A stretch of 34,017 bases of DNA from SZUA-521 sp041738285 (GTDB lineage Bacteria > Pseudomonadota > Gammaproteobacteria > Pseudomonadales > Azotimanducaceae). Shown piece by piece: positions 8,513-17,208 of this stretch. The position numbers were made by a program, and so were the translations under genes. Position 1 is the first letter of the stretch; each line of letters opens with the position of its first letter. The stretch is taken from positions 1 to 34,017 of the forward strand of contig JBGSQB010000134.1 of assembly GCA_041738285.1 (NCBI GenBank), given 5' to 3'. The notes under the pieces were generated by a model. The model did no database searches. It was not told where the DNA came from and saw only the letters and a list, made by a program, of their open reading frames with translations.

Positions 8513-10020
8513 GCGATGCCCAGCCTTTCCATCTGTTCGGCGGGTGCATCGATGTCCACCAATGCGCTGCGCAACACTTCGATCATGTGGCGTTCGTCCG
8601 CGGATCCGAGTGCGTTGCTCAGCTCGTTCGGATCTTCGCGCAGATTGTAGCAATGATGCTCGTCGATACGGGCCCCGATCGACCAATACGGCAGCATGTC
8701 GCCTTCACGGAATGGCTGGCGAATGACGGGTACATCGCTGCCCGGCATGTAGTCGAGGAATGCATTTCGGTTGGGACGCGGCAGCTTCAACTCGGGCAGT
8801 ACGGCGACGGGCATCGTGCTCCAGCGGTTGGACCACATCGAGAGTGGCAGATTGGTCTGGGTGACCGGTGCGCGGGCGTATTTGCGCTCGGCGTCGATCA
8901 CGTGCACCCAGCGTCCATAGACGCCGGCCAACGCCCAGTTGCGAATCGAATCAGCCTCGCCGGTGAGAAGTGGGACGAGCGACTTGCCGTGCGTGCGATG
9001 CGTGGACGAAACGCTGAAGGCATCGGCAATCGTCGCGTAGATGTCGACATTGGTGGTCAGCGCATCCACCCGACGATGCTCCACGCCTGGCCATGCGACC
9101 ATCAGTGGCGTGTGACCGATCGGCTCGTAATGCGGCACGCCGGGCTTGCCGAAGATGTCCTTCTCACCGAGGAAGTGGCCGTGGTCGGTGCAGACGATGA
9201 CGGCGGTGTCTTGCCAGAGATCGCGCGCGTCGAGAACGGCCATGAGCTTGCCGAACCAGTGATCGATCATCGACAGCTTGGCGCCGTAGTTCGCGCGCAC
9301 ATGACGGGCTGCGCGTTCGCTCAGCACGCCGCGCTCGACCGTTCGCACGGAGTACGGCGGCCAGATGATCAGTTCTTCATCCCAGGTCGAATCGTAGCGA
9401 TTGGCCCATGGCGCCGGCGTGTCGAATGGCTCATGGGGATCGAACTCGTCGATGAACAACATGAAGCGGTCGTGCGCATGGGCGTTGTGCTCGAGCCATT
9501 GCGCCGCCGTGTGCATGGTACGCGGCCCTGGGAAATCGAGCTCGTCCTTGAACCACGTGCGCGATAGATCGTATGGATGACCGTGGCCCTTGGCCGCAGG
9601 CAGCGCTGGCGCACCGACCCAGGATGGATCCGCCCGTGTCTTCCATGGGTCGCCCTCGTGGCCGCGCAGATACTCCCAGGCCCGAAACTCGGTGTGGTAG
9701 TTCTCGCCGCCACTTTCGAACAGGTGTGGATGATCGGTGACCAGCATGGTCGCGACACCGGCCTTGCGCAGCGGCTGGGTGATCGGTTCCTCCCACAATT
9801 CGATGGAACCCCAGGGCTTCCACAGGAAGTCGAGGGCGCCGCACAGTATGTCGTGCCGCGCCGGCATGCAGGGCAGCGATCCGACGAAGTGTTTGTCGAA
9901 CTGCACGCTGCGTTTGGCGAAGCGATCGAGATTCGGTGTGTCGAACTCCGCGCCGCCGTATGCGCCGATCATGTGGCGGTTGAGGCTGTCGAGCAGTACG
10001 ACGATGACGTTCTTGGGCAT
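8509..10020 (-). CDS. Sulfatase family hydrolase
   Basis: The 503-residue protein has an alkaline-phosphatase-fold sulfatase sequence. C51-M-P-A-R55 is the CxPxR signature whose cysteine is oxidised to formylglycine by FGE-type maturation. D11 is in the first metal motif, although the usual second aspartate of the DD pair is serine here (LLDSLNRH). TDHGHFLGEK near residue 278 gives the second metal/substrate block, and DEFDPHEPFDTP near 190 is also typical. No signal peptide is seen (MPKNVIVVLLDS starts the beta strand), so it appears cytoplasmic, unlike most polysaccharide sulfatases. The substrate is unknown; phosphonate or phosphodiester hydrolase activity is possible because those enzymes share the fold and a similar cytosolic layout. 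It is the first gene of a two-gene unit with the DUF3667 protein. A palindromic repeat lies 59 bases upstream of its start. Confidence 0.88.
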   Translation of the reverse strand: MPKNVIVVLLDSLNRHMIGAYGGAEFDTPNLDRFAKRSVQFDKHFVGSLPCMPARHDILCGALDFLWKPWGSIELWEEPITQPLRKAGVATMLVTDHPHLFESGGENYHTEFRAWEYLRGHEGDPWKTRADPSWVGAPALPAAKGHGHPYDLSRTWFKDELDFPGPRTMHTAAQWLEHNAHAHDRFMLFIDEFDPHEPFDTPAPWANRYDSTWDEELIIWPPYSVRTVERGVLSERAARHVRANYGAKLSMIDHWFGKLMAVLDARDLWQDTAVIVCTDHGHFLGEKDIFGKPGVPHYEPIGHTPLMVAWPGVEHRRVDALTTNVDIYATIADAFSVSSTHRTHGKSLVPLLTGEADSIRNWALAGVYGRWVHVIDAERKYARAPVTQTNLPLSMWSNRWSTMPVAVLPELKLPRPNRNAFLDYMPGSDVPVIRQPFREGDMLPYWSIGARIDEHHCYNLREDPNELSNALGSADERHMIEVLRSALVDIDAPAEQMERLGIA

Positions 10021-10078
10021 CGCGGTGCCTTTGGGGCTAGTGCCTGAAGTCTACTACGACTGCGCACACTATCCCCTT

Positions 10079-10148
10079 AGCTGGTAAGTGGCCCCGGAGC
10101 TGGTAACTCGCCCCGGAGCCACTTACCAGCTCCAGGGCGAATCACCGT
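10079..10148. repeat. Palindromic repeat, GCCCCGGAGCTGGTA family, compound copy
   Basis: AGCTGGTAAGTGGCCCCGG (10079-10097) is followed directly by a second copy with two changes (10098-10116). An inverted copy at 10113-10131 matches the first arm at 18 of 19 positions. The right flank reads TACCAGCTCCAGGGCGAAT and then CACCG, almost the same as the right end of the long inverted repeat at 23775-23912. The element ends immediately before the TAG stop of the response regulator (10149-10151) and lies upstream of the sulfatase start, so it could also act as a 3' hairpin for the regulator operon, whose transcripts run away from it on the minus strand. Confidence 0.75.
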
Positions 10149-10901
10149 CTACATCTGCTTGAACAGCGCACCGTAGCTCTGGCTCACGCTCAGCGTCTCG
10201 CGTCGGTGCTTGAGCGCGAGCACGTAGCGGCCGCGGAAGTCGCGCTTTGCCTCGGCGATCGCATCGACATTGACGATGGTGCCGCGGTGGATACGCCAGA
10301 AGCGCTCCGGATCGAGTTGTGATTCCAGTTCCTTCAGTGGCGTGCGAATCAGATGTTCCTCCGTTGCCGTGAACGCGGACGTGTACTTGTGATCGGCCTG
10401 GAAGTAGAGCACGTCTTGCGCGGCAACGAGTTGAACGGAGTCGCTCTTGCCGATCTTCAGCCAGTGCAGATGCTTGGGCGCTTGCGGCTGCAGCGTGCTG
10501 AGCGCCGCCTTCAGTGCTTCAATGTCGATGACGTCCCGGCGCGCGAGCTTGTCCTTTACGCGCGCAGCGGTCACCGCCAGTCGGTCGCGGTTGACGGGCT
10601 TGAGCAGATAGTCGATCGCCGCCCGTTCGAAGGCTTCGACCGCGTACTGATCGTAAGCGGTGACGAACACGATGAGCGTGCCGGCGGGTATGCGTCGCGC
10701 CACATCGAGCCCCGTCATCCCAGGCATGTGAATGTCGAGGAAGACGACCTCAGGTCGCTGTTGCTCGATCAGTGCGAGCGCACGCCGCCCGTTGGGAGCG
10801 GTGCCGACGATGTCGAGTTCGGGCCATACCTGCGTCAACAAGTCGACGAGATAGTCGAGCAGGAGCGGCTCGTCGTCGGCGATGACCGCGTGGATGGTCA
10901 T
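10149..10901 (-). CDS. LytTR family response regulator
   Basis: This 250-residue regulator has an N-terminal receiver domain (about 1-120) and a C-terminal LytTR DNA-binding domain (about 145-248). The receiver has the acidic pair D9-D10, the phospho-acceptor D56 in FLDIHMPGM, T81 and K101. The LytTR part shows the family blocks KSDSVQLVAAQDVLYFQAD and FWRIHRGTIVNVDAI. It is the output partner of the histidine kinase encoded just upstream, with which it shares a 4-base ATGA overlap (10898-10901), so the two are made together. LytTR regulators bind paired short direct repeats in promoters; I cannot identify such a site near the operon with confidence. It is the last gene of a four-gene operon with the carotenoid oxygenase and DUF2141 protein. 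Confidence 0.95.
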   Translation of the reverse strand: MTIHAVIADDEPLLLDYLVDLLTQVWPELDIVGTAPNGRRALALIEQQRPEVVFLDIHMPGMTGLDVARRIPAGTLIVFVTAYDQYAVEAFERAAIDYLLKPVNRDRLAVTAARVKDKLARRDVIDIEALKAALSTLQPQAPKHLHWLKIGKSDSVQLVAAQDVLYFQADHKYTSAFTATEEHLIRTPLKELESQLDPERFWRIHRGTIVNVDAIAEAKRDFRGRYVLALKHRRETLSVSQSYGALFKQM

Positions 10902-11932
10902 GCGCCGGCGGGCCAGGGTATCAGTATCGTCGCGATGAATCCGTGCGGCTGGTTCTCGCTGACGTTCAGGCTCGCCTCGGCGCCATACAGTCCATGCAGA
11001 CGCTCACGCACGTTGCGCAATCCCGTGTGTGTGCCACCTTCGCCATTGGACTGCGGGCCCACACCATCGTCAGCCACGGTCAGCGCAAGGTGTCTACCAG
11101 CGCGATTGGCAGAGATGACGATGCGTCCACCCGCTTCCGCGGGGTCGATGCCGTGCTTGATCGCGTTTTCCACGAGTGGCTGCAGCAACAGCGGTGGCAG
11201 CAGATGGTCGCGAAAGTCGTCGACGCCGCGAATCTCGAAGCTCAGTCGGTTGCCCATGCGGATGCGTTGAATCTCGAGGTAGGCGCGAACCAGTTCCACT
11301 TCGTCAGCCAGGGTGGACTGTGGGTGGCGTGTGCGGGCGAGTGTTGCGCGCAAGAGGGTCGTGAGATGTTCCAGCGTCCGTGTGGCGCCATCAGGATCGC
11401 GACGCACGAGTCCGACCACGTTCGATAGCGTATTGAACAGGAAGTGGGGTTCGATCTGCGCCTGCAGCAGCTTGAGCTCGGTCTCGATCAACTGCTTCTC
11501 ATTGCGCATGCGTGCCAGCTCCGTGCGCTCGAGCTGGCCACGCAAGTCGGAAACGCGGTGAATCGATGTGAACACCACCGTGCCGAGCACGCCGAAGAAT
11601 ATGCCGATCAGTACCGTACCCGTGTCATCGACGAAGAAGTATGCCGGCGAGCCGGTCGCTGCCCATCCGCCGATGGCGAGTCCCAGTGCGAGTCCAACGG
11701 CTACTGACAATATCTCGCCTACCAGCGGGGGCATTCGACCTTCCAGCAGCGGCATCGTGAGGACGCTTACGCCGTAGATCGAATAGCCGATCGCGAGCGA
11801 AACCTGCAGGTTGGTGTAGAAGCCGGCGCCGTTGACGGTGAATGACAACAGCCATGCGATACCGATGCACAGCGCCGTGGTCAGCACCAGCGAGACAATG
11901 CGTGGATCCTTGAACGATTGCGATAATGTCAT
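10898..11932 (-). CDS. LytS/YehU-type sensor histidine kinase
   Basis: This 344-residue inner-membrane kinase has four hydrophobic segments in the first 125 residues (about 12-30, 42-60, 70-90 and 106-124), then a short coiled linker (127-158) and a His_kinase (PF06580) plus HATPase module. H163 in QIEPHFLFN is the expected phospho-accepting histidine, N256 in LVENAIKHG is the N-box, and ADDGVG is the G1 box. There is no large periplasmic sensor domain, so the signal is probably sensed in or at the membrane. The ATG at 11932 overlaps the carotenoid oxygenase stop as ATGA; a longer upstream reading of the frame lies wholly inside that gene and is Arg/His-rich. Membrane sensing next to a carotenoid-cleaving enzyme makes an apocarotenoid or retinal-like ligand thinkable, but nothing shows it directly. 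Confidence 0.93.
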   Translation of the reverse strand: MTLSQSFKDPRIVSLVLTTALCIGIAWLLSFTVNGAGFYTNLQVSLAIGYSIYGVSVLTMPLLEGRMPPLVGEILSVAVGLALGLAIGGWAATGSPAYFFVDDTGTVLIGIFFGVLGTVVFTSIHRVSDLRGQLERTELARMRNEKQLIETELKLLQAQIEPHFLFNTLSNVVGLVRRDPDGATRTLEHLTTLLRATLARTRHPQSTLADEVELVRAYLEIQRIRMGNRLSFEIRGVDDFRDHLLPPLLLQPLVENAIKHGIDPAEAGGRIVISANRAGRHLALTVADDGVGPQSNGEGGTHTGLRNVRERLHGLYGAEASLNVSENQPHGFIATILIPWPAGA

Positions 11933-13449
11933 GCCGAAACGAACTTGCCGTGCAGCCCTAGTGGAACGACGTAGTCCAAGGTTGCCGTGCCGATCGGTCC
12001 GGATGCAACGTTTGTTGCGTCGAATACGTTGATGCCGGTGCGCTGTGTCCGCCAATCGAGAAACGTGCCGACGATGAAGCCATCGGATTCGGGCGCGCTG
12101 CCAGGGGCTGGCACGAACAGATGCTCCTCTGGGATCTGAGTGTCGGGATAGCGGTAGGTGTCCTGACCGCCGCCGTCGATGTCGAGCAGGGTCACGGCGT
12201 CGAGCATCGGATGCGGCGCCTTGCTGCCCTGCCGCGAAGTCAGCACGACCACGCGGTGATGGCGCTTGGTGGAAACGCGCGCATCGATGCCCGGGAATTC
12301 GCTCGCCAGCCCGACCGGCAACAACGCTTCTTCGCGTGCGGTGCGGGTGCGGGTGTCGATGCGGTAGTTGTGATGCCGCGCCGGTGCATCGTCGCGCACT
12401 TCCAATCCGCGCATCACGTCGCGAAACGAGGTCAGCATGACCATGGGACTGTCGGCCCGCGCACCGTCGAAACGGATGACGCCCGCTTTGTCTTCCCAGG
12501 CATTGCCGAAATGGAACACCCACTGCGCCGGCAGTTCACAGGTGAAGCGGTTGTCGAAGTCGTTCTTGTCGATCACCAGCACCTGGGTTGCGCGCTCGGG
12601 ATGCCAGACATGGGCGCTGAGGAAGTCGGTCGTAGCCTCCGTTTCGTAATACAGCGGCGGATTCAGAATCACGATATGGCGATCGGTGACGACGAAGTCG
12701 TGGGGCATGCTGATCGGGTTGACAGGTACTTTGCCGGCCTTGACGAGATTGCCTTGCGGATCGATGTGCCACAGCACGATCAGTGAAGCGCCGGAGACGT
12801 AGCCGAAGTTCCATAGCGTGCCGTCCGGCTCCACGCGTGGATGAGCCGAGAACGGCACGCCGCGCATCTGTGGGGAATAGCTGTGGATGCTGCGGGTATC
12901 GAGTGTGTCCGGGTCGATCTCGTGGGGTGAGCCCGCCTCCCACAAGGCAAGCAGTTTGCCGCCGTGGTGCAGCATGCTGATGTTGGCGACGTTTACCGAG
13001 TCGGGACCGGTGACGGGGAGTGTGTTGTCGGGGATCGATCCGAATCCGGGATACAACGGACGACCGGCGAGCGACTCGGCGACGTACTTCGACGTGCCGA
13101 TCATGCGGCCATGGTGACTGACGCCCGCATCGGTGAAACGATAGGCCTGCACCATGCCATCGCCGTCGAACCAATGATGGTAGCGATAGTCGCCGATTTC
13201 ATGACGCGCCGGGCCGTTACGATAGAGCGTGCCGCGTAGCGCATCCGGCAGTCGACCCTCGATGCGCGCGTTCGCGGTGGTGAATTGCTGGGCATCGGTG
13301 CCGAGAAATCCGAGCAGCCATGGTTTGTTGTCGAGCGCTGCGCGGAACGCGGCTTTCCAGGATGGCGCGCCGTTCGCTTGTACGTGTAGTCCCGAGCCGG
13401 TGACGATGCCCGCAGCAGCCGTGGACCGAATGAAATTCCTGCGATTCAT
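11929..13449 (-). CDS. Carotenoid oxygenase family protein with Tat signal
   Basis: The 506-residue protein belongs to the RPE65/carotenoid cleavage dioxygenase family of non-haem iron propellers. All four iron-ligand histidines can be placed: H203 (SAHPRVEPDG), H250 (MPHDFVVT), H313 (VFHFGNAWED) and H500 (GLHGKF). RNGPARHE and HHWFDGDGMV are further family blocks. The N-terminus has a twin-arginine signal (NRRNFIRST followed by a small hydrophobic run to about residue 26), so the folded iron enzyme is probably exported to the periplasm. The expected reaction is O2-dependent cleavage of a C=C bond in a carotenoid, apocarotenoid or stilbene/lignin-like phenylpropanoid; which one cannot be told. 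It lies 12 bases after the DUF2141 gene and is coupled by ATGA to the kinase, so enzyme and two-component system are produced from one mRNA. Confidence 0.93.
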   Translation of the reverse strand: MNRRNFIRSTAAAGIVTGSGLHVQANGAPSWKAAFRAALDNKPWLLGFLGTDAQQFTTANARIEGRLPDALRGTLYRNGPARHEIGDYRYHHWFDGDGMVQAYRFTDAGVSHHGRMIGTSKYVAESLAGRPLYPGFGSIPDNTLPVTGPDSVNVANISMLHHGGKLLALWEAGSPHEIDPDTLDTRSIHSYSPQMRGVPFSAHPRVEPDGTLWNFGYVSGASLIVLWHIDPQGNLVKAGKVPVNPISMPHDFVVTDRHIVILNPPLYYETEATTDFLSAHVWHPERATQVLVIDKNDFDNRFTCELPAQWVFHFGNAWEDKAGVIRFDGARADSPMVMLTSFRDVMRGLEVRDDAPARHHNYRIDTRTRTAREEALLPVGLASEFPGIDARVSTKRHHRVVVLTSRQGSKAPHPMLDAVTLLDIDGGGQDTYRYPDTQIPEEHLFVPAPGSAPESDGFIVGTFLDWRTQRTGINVFDATNVASGPIGTATLDYVVPLGLHGKFVSA

Positions 13450-13461
13450 GTGGCGATTGCT

Positions 13462-13878
13462 TCAGTGATTGAGCGTGATCCGCTGGACGGCGCCGTCCGC
13501 GCCGATCGAGAAACGCGCCGCCTCCCACTTGGGTGGGCCGAAGGAGCCGGACGCATCATTGGAGAATCCGTACGGTTCGGTGGGCACGCCGACGAAGTTT
13601 GCATCGAGTTCGCCGTTGCCGTTGACGTCGTGCATGACGCGGATCGCGTATTCGCCGGCGGGCAGTGCATTGGTCGTGAAGGCGACCGTGTCGCCGCGCG
13701 CCGGCAGGATGAGCGAGGCAATTGGCTGTGTCTTGTCGGCGAAGCCGTCGGCACCGGCCACGATCGCGATCATGACGTTGCCGGTTGTCGCGCGCACGTC
13801 GCTGATCTGCACGTCGAGGGTTTCAGCGGCGGCGCTCGCTGTCAGTGGTATCACGACAAGACAGAACAAGGCGGGCAT
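13462..13878 (-). CDS. DUF2141 secreted protein
   Basis: The 138-residue protein has a signal peptide (MPALFCLVVIPLTASAAA) and a beta-sandwich domain matching DUF2141: LDVQISDVRATTGNVMIAI, LPAGEYAIRVMHDVNGNGELD and PTEPYGFSNDASG are the usual conserved blocks. The D-x-N-x-N-x-x-L-D loop resembles a calcium-binding motif. Function is unknown; members are periplasmic or outer-surface proteins. The ATG at 13878 was chosen because it begins the signal peptide; an upstream GTG at 13968 would add 30 Arg-rich residues. It is the first gene of the operon leading into the carotenoid oxygenase, kinase and regulator, so the operon promoter should lie in 13879-14044, a 166-base gap shared with the divergent DUF885 gene, where I see no clear promoter boxes. 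Confidence 0.85.
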   Translation of the reverse strand: MPALFCLVVIPLTASAAAETLDVQISDVRATTGNVMIAIVAGADGFADKTQPIASLILPARGDTVAFTTNALPAGEYAIRVMHDVNGNGELDANFVGVPTEPYGFSNDASGSFGPPKWEAARFSIGADGAVQRITLNH

Positions 13879-14044
13879 GCGGTACACAGGCGGCTCCGGT
13901 GCGTGGATGGTGCGACGGAGACTACACAAGGCAGTGCGAGCACGTTGGCGGACGTGACGAACTGGCACGGGTGGCGTCCGAAGTGGGCATGGCGCGGTAC
14001 GAAGGCGCTACACTGCCGATCCCGAATGCATCTCATCTGTCCTC

Positions 14045-15721
14045 ATGAAACTTCCGCAGCGATTCGTTTGCCTCCTGCTTCTCTCGCCTTTGTGCATGAA
14101 CGGCCATGCGGCCACCGCCTGGGGTGAACTTCGCCGGGACTTCATCGAGGCGATCTTCGCGGATGACCCGGTCTTCGCAGTCGGCCAGGGGCGGCACGAA
14201 TTCGACGGCCAGATTCCTGATCTGTCGCCGGCGGCGCTCGCGCGCAAGGTTGCCATGCTGCGCAGCTTCGTCGACCGTGCCCAATCCGTGCCAACGAAAG
14301 GGTTATCGGCCAGGGACTCATTCGAGAGGGACCTGTTGATCTGGTATTGCGGACGCCGCATCTTCTGGGTCGAAACGGCGCGATGGCCTTACCTGAACCC
14401 CGAATATTACGGTGGCACGTTCTCGCCGAGCGTCTACATCACCCGCGATTATGCGCCGCTCGAAGCGCGTCTGGCCGGCTTCACGCGTTGGCTGGGTGCG
14501 CTGCCGACCGGGCTTGAACAGATGCGGCAGAACCTGTCGGGGCCCCTGCCGCGCGTCTACATCGATCGCGCAATCGGCCGGTTCGGCGGACTTGCCGCCT
14601 ACCTCGAAGTTGAAGTGCCGCGGCTGTTTGACGGTGTGGGTACGGCGGACGCTCAGCGCGCGTTTCGGGAAGCCAATTTGCGCGCTGTCGCCAAACTGCG
14701 TGAGATCGAGTCATGGTTCCGTACCCGCAGCAAAGATGGGCACGATGGCTTCGCCATGGGCACCGCGCTGTTCGCTGCCATGCTCGAGCGCTCGGAACGC
14801 ATCGACCAGTCGTTGCCGGAGATTGCGGCGGCGAACGAACGCGATCTCGCCCGCAATCATGATGCCCTCGTTGCTGTGTGCGGCCAGTTTGCTCCCGACG
14901 CATCGATCGAGGACTGCGTGGCACGCGTCGAGTCGATCAAATCCGAACGTGGCGTCGTCGCCGCGGCCGCTGATCAGCTCGCGGTGCTCGAGGCGTTCGT
15001 ACGCGGCAACGATCTCGTCAGCGTGCCGTTGCCTGATCGGGCCGAGGTGGCCGAGGCACCGCCTTACCAGCGCGCCAACAGCGCGTACATCGAGCGGCCG
15101 GGTCCGCTCGAGGAGCGGGACTTACCGTCGATCTACTACATCTCGCCACCGGATCCGTCATGGACGGCCGCCGAGCAACTCGCCTATCGTCAGGGCGACA
15201 CGAGTCTCTTGTTCACGTCCATTCACGAAGTCTGGCCTGGACACTTTCTTCAGGGACTGCATGCCAAGGCATATGCTTCGCCGCTCGCGCAGCTGCTGCG
15301 CGCGACGACGTTCAGCGAGGGGTGGGCTCACTATAGCGAGGAACTGATGTGGGAAGCGGGCTTTGGGGCCGGTCGGCACGACGTGCACATCGCGCAGCTG
15401 AAGAACGCGCTGTGGCGCAACGTGCGCTTTCGCAGCGCAGTGGGCCTGCACACTCAGGGGATGACCCTCGCAGAATCGGAGCGCCAGTTCAGGGAGGTCG
15501 CGTATCTAGACGCGGGTAACGCGCGCCAGCAGGCGGCGCGCGGCGCCTACGATCCGGACTATCTGGCGTACACGCTTGGCAAATTGCAGATTCGTGCATT
15601 GCGCGACGAATGGACAGCGAGTCGGGGTGGTGCGAAGGCTTGGAAGTCGTTTCACGACACTCTGCTGTCCTACGGTGCGCCACCCATTTCGATTGTTCGC
15701 AAATACATGGTGCAGCCATGA
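14045..15721 (+). CDS. DUF885 family zinc metallopeptidase-like protein
   Basis: This 558-residue exported protein has a signal peptide (about 1-22, ending in NGHA). It belongs to DUF885, a widespread family related to gluzincin metallopeptidases. H394-E-V-W-P-G-H400 fits the HExxGH-like zinc site, and FSEGWAHYSEE (423-433) supplies the downstream glutamate/histidine block typical of the family. Upstream DPSWTAAEQ and the helical N-terminal half are consistent with a full-length member. Peptidase or hydrolase activity in the periplasm is expected from the fold, though few members have been studied. Its TGA overlaps the ATG of the glutamate synthase-like gene (15718-15721), so the two are co-translated. 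ATG 14045 starts the signal peptide. Confidence 0.87.
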   Translation: MKLPQRFVCLLLLSPLCMNGHAATAWGELRRDFIEAIFADDPVFAVGQGRHEFDGQIPDLSPAALARKVAMLRSFVDRAQSVPTKGLSARDSFERDLLIWYCGRRIFWVETARWPYLNPEYYGGTFSPSVYITRDYAPLEARLAGFTRWLGALPTGLEQMRQNLSGPLPRVYIDRAIGRFGGLAAYLEVEVPRLFDGVGTADAQRAFREANLRAVAKLREIESWFRTRSKDGHDGFAMGTALFAAMLERSERIDQSLPEIAAANERDLARNHDALVAVCGQFAPDASIEDCVARVESIKSERGVVAAAADQLAVLEAFVRGNDLVSVPLPDRAEVAEAPPYQRANSAYIERPGPLEERDLPSIYYISPPDPSWTAAEQLAYRQGDTSLLFTSIHEVWPGHFLQGLHAKAYASPLAQLLRATTFSEGWAHYSEELMWEAGFGAGRHDVHIAQLKNALWRNVRFRSAVGLHTQGMTLAESERQFREVAYLDAGNARQQAARGAYDPDYLAYTLGKLQIRALRDEWTASRGGAKAWKSFHDTLLSYGAPPISIVRKYMVQP

Positions 15722-17208
15722 TCGACTTCACCGCCGCAGTCATTACGGTCCTGTCCGAGATCTTTGTGCTCGCACTGGCGGTTGCGTTGGTCGCCATTGT
15801 GGTGATGTACGTGATCGATGTGACGCAGACGCGTCATGCAGTACGACGTAACTATCCGGTGATCGGACGGTTCCGCTACTTCTTCGAGACGATGGGCGAG
15901 TTCTTCCGCCAGTACTTTTTCGCACAGGATCGCGAAGAGCTGCCATTCAACCGGGCCATGCGTTCGTGGGTCTACCGTGCTGCGAAGGGCGAGGATACGA
16001 CGGTCGCCTTCGGCTCGACCCGCGACATCCGGCCGCCAGGAACGTTGCTGTTCGTCAACTACGCGTTCCCGACCCTGGAGGCGGACGCGGTGCCCTCGGG
16101 TCCGCTCATGATAGGCCCGCATGTGCCGTCACCGTATCTGGCACAGTCGTTCTTCAATATTTCGGCGATGAGTTTCGGTTCGATCTCGAAGCCCGCCGTG
16201 CAAGCGCTCTCCCGCGGCGCGAAAGCGGCGGGCATCTGGCTGAACACCGGCGAAGGCGGGCTGTCGCCCCATCATCTGGAAGGTGGCGCCGACATCGTCA
16301 TGCAGATCGGCACGGCGAAGTACGGTGTGCGCGACCGCGACGGTCGCATGAGCGATGAGCGTCTGGCCGAAGTGGCCGCGCATCCCGAGGTGAAGATGTT
16401 CGAGCTCAAACTCGCGCAAGGTGCCAAGCCCGGCAAGGGTGGAATCCTGCCCGCGATCAAGGTGACGGAAGAGATCGCCCGCATCCGCTTGATCGATGTC
16501 GGCAAGGATTCGCTCAGCCCCAATCGCCATCCGGAGATCGAATCCTGCGCCGATCTGCTCGATGTCATCGATCGCATCCGGCGTATCACGGGCAAGCCCG
16601 TGGGAATCAAGAACGTCATCGGTTCCGACGCTTGGCTGCACGAGTTGTGCGACGAGATTCACAAGCGCGGTGCCGAATCGGCACCGGACTTCATCACCAT
16701 CGACAGTGCCGACGGTGGTTCTGGCGCCGCACCGATGAGCCTGATCGACTACATGGGGCTCCCGATTCGAGAGAGTCTGCCCATGACTGTCGACGTGCTG
16801 CTTGCACGCGGGCTGCGCGATCGCATTCGGGTGATCGCGAGCGGCAAGCTGGTAACACCTGCGGACGTCGCGTGGGCCTTGTGTGTTGGCGCCGATTTCG
16901 TGAACTCCGCGCGCGGCTTCATGTTCGCGCTCGGCTGTATTCAGTCGCTGCGATGCAACAAGAACACGTGCCCCACGGGCGTGACGACCCACGATCCGCG
17001 CCTGCAGCGGGGCCTGGATCCCACCGACAAGGCCGAACGCGTTCGCCGCTACGCCCAGACGATGGTCAAGGAAGTGGGCGTGATTGCGCATTCATGTGGC
17101 GCGTCGAGCGCACGCGGACTGCGGCGCGCGCACTGCCGTGTGGTGCAGACCGACGGCAGATCCATCACGCTGGACAAGTTATATCCGACTCTCGGCGTGA
17201 GTCAGTGA
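15718..17208 (+). CDS. Membrane-anchored FMN-binding glutamate synthase family protein
   Basis: The 496-residue protein has one N-terminal membrane span (about 10-36), then the conserved YFFETMGEFFRQYFF...DREELPFNRA block and a complete glutamate-synthase central TIM barrel (FMN domain, about 85-490). C407, C413 and C418 are spaced C-x5-C-x4-C, as for the 3Fe-4S cluster of GltB. There is no N-terminal nucleophile cysteine or glutamine amidotransferase domain and no gltD-like gene nearby, so it is not a classical NADPH glutamate synthase. The family (COG0069, stand-alone) is common but its reaction is not well established. The ATG at 15718 overlaps the DUF885 stop as ATGA; an upstream frame extension lies inside that gene and was rejected. 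A REP hairpin begins at the base after its stop codon. Confidence 0.88.
   Translation: MIDFTAAVITVLSEIFVLALAVALVAIVVMYVIDVTQTRHAVRRNYPVIGRFRYFFETMGEFFRQYFFAQDREELPFNRAMRSWVYRAAKGEDTTVAFGSTRDIRPPGTLLFVNYAFPTLEADAVPSGPLMIGPHVPSPYLAQSFFNISAMSFGSISKPAVQALSRGAKAAGIWLNTGEGGLSPHHLEGGADIVMQIGTAKYGVRDRDGRMSDERLAEVAAHPEVKMFELKLAQGAKPGKGGILPAIKVTEEIARIRLIDVGKDSLSPNRHPEIESCADLLDVIDRIRRITGKPVGIKNVIGSDAWLHELCDEIHKRGAESAPDFITIDSADGGSGAAPMSLIDYMGLPIRESLPMTVDVLLARGLRDRIRVIASGKLVTPADVAWALCVGADFVNSARGFMFALGCIQSLRCNKNTCPTGVTTHDPRLQRGLDPTDKAERVRRYAQTMVKEVGVIAHSCGASSARGLRRAHCRVVQTDGRSITLDKLYPTLGVSQ

Noticed and set aside
13879..13968. Upstream GTG start adding 30 residues to the DUF2141 protein
   Set aside because: It would bury a good signal peptide behind an Arg-rich stretch.
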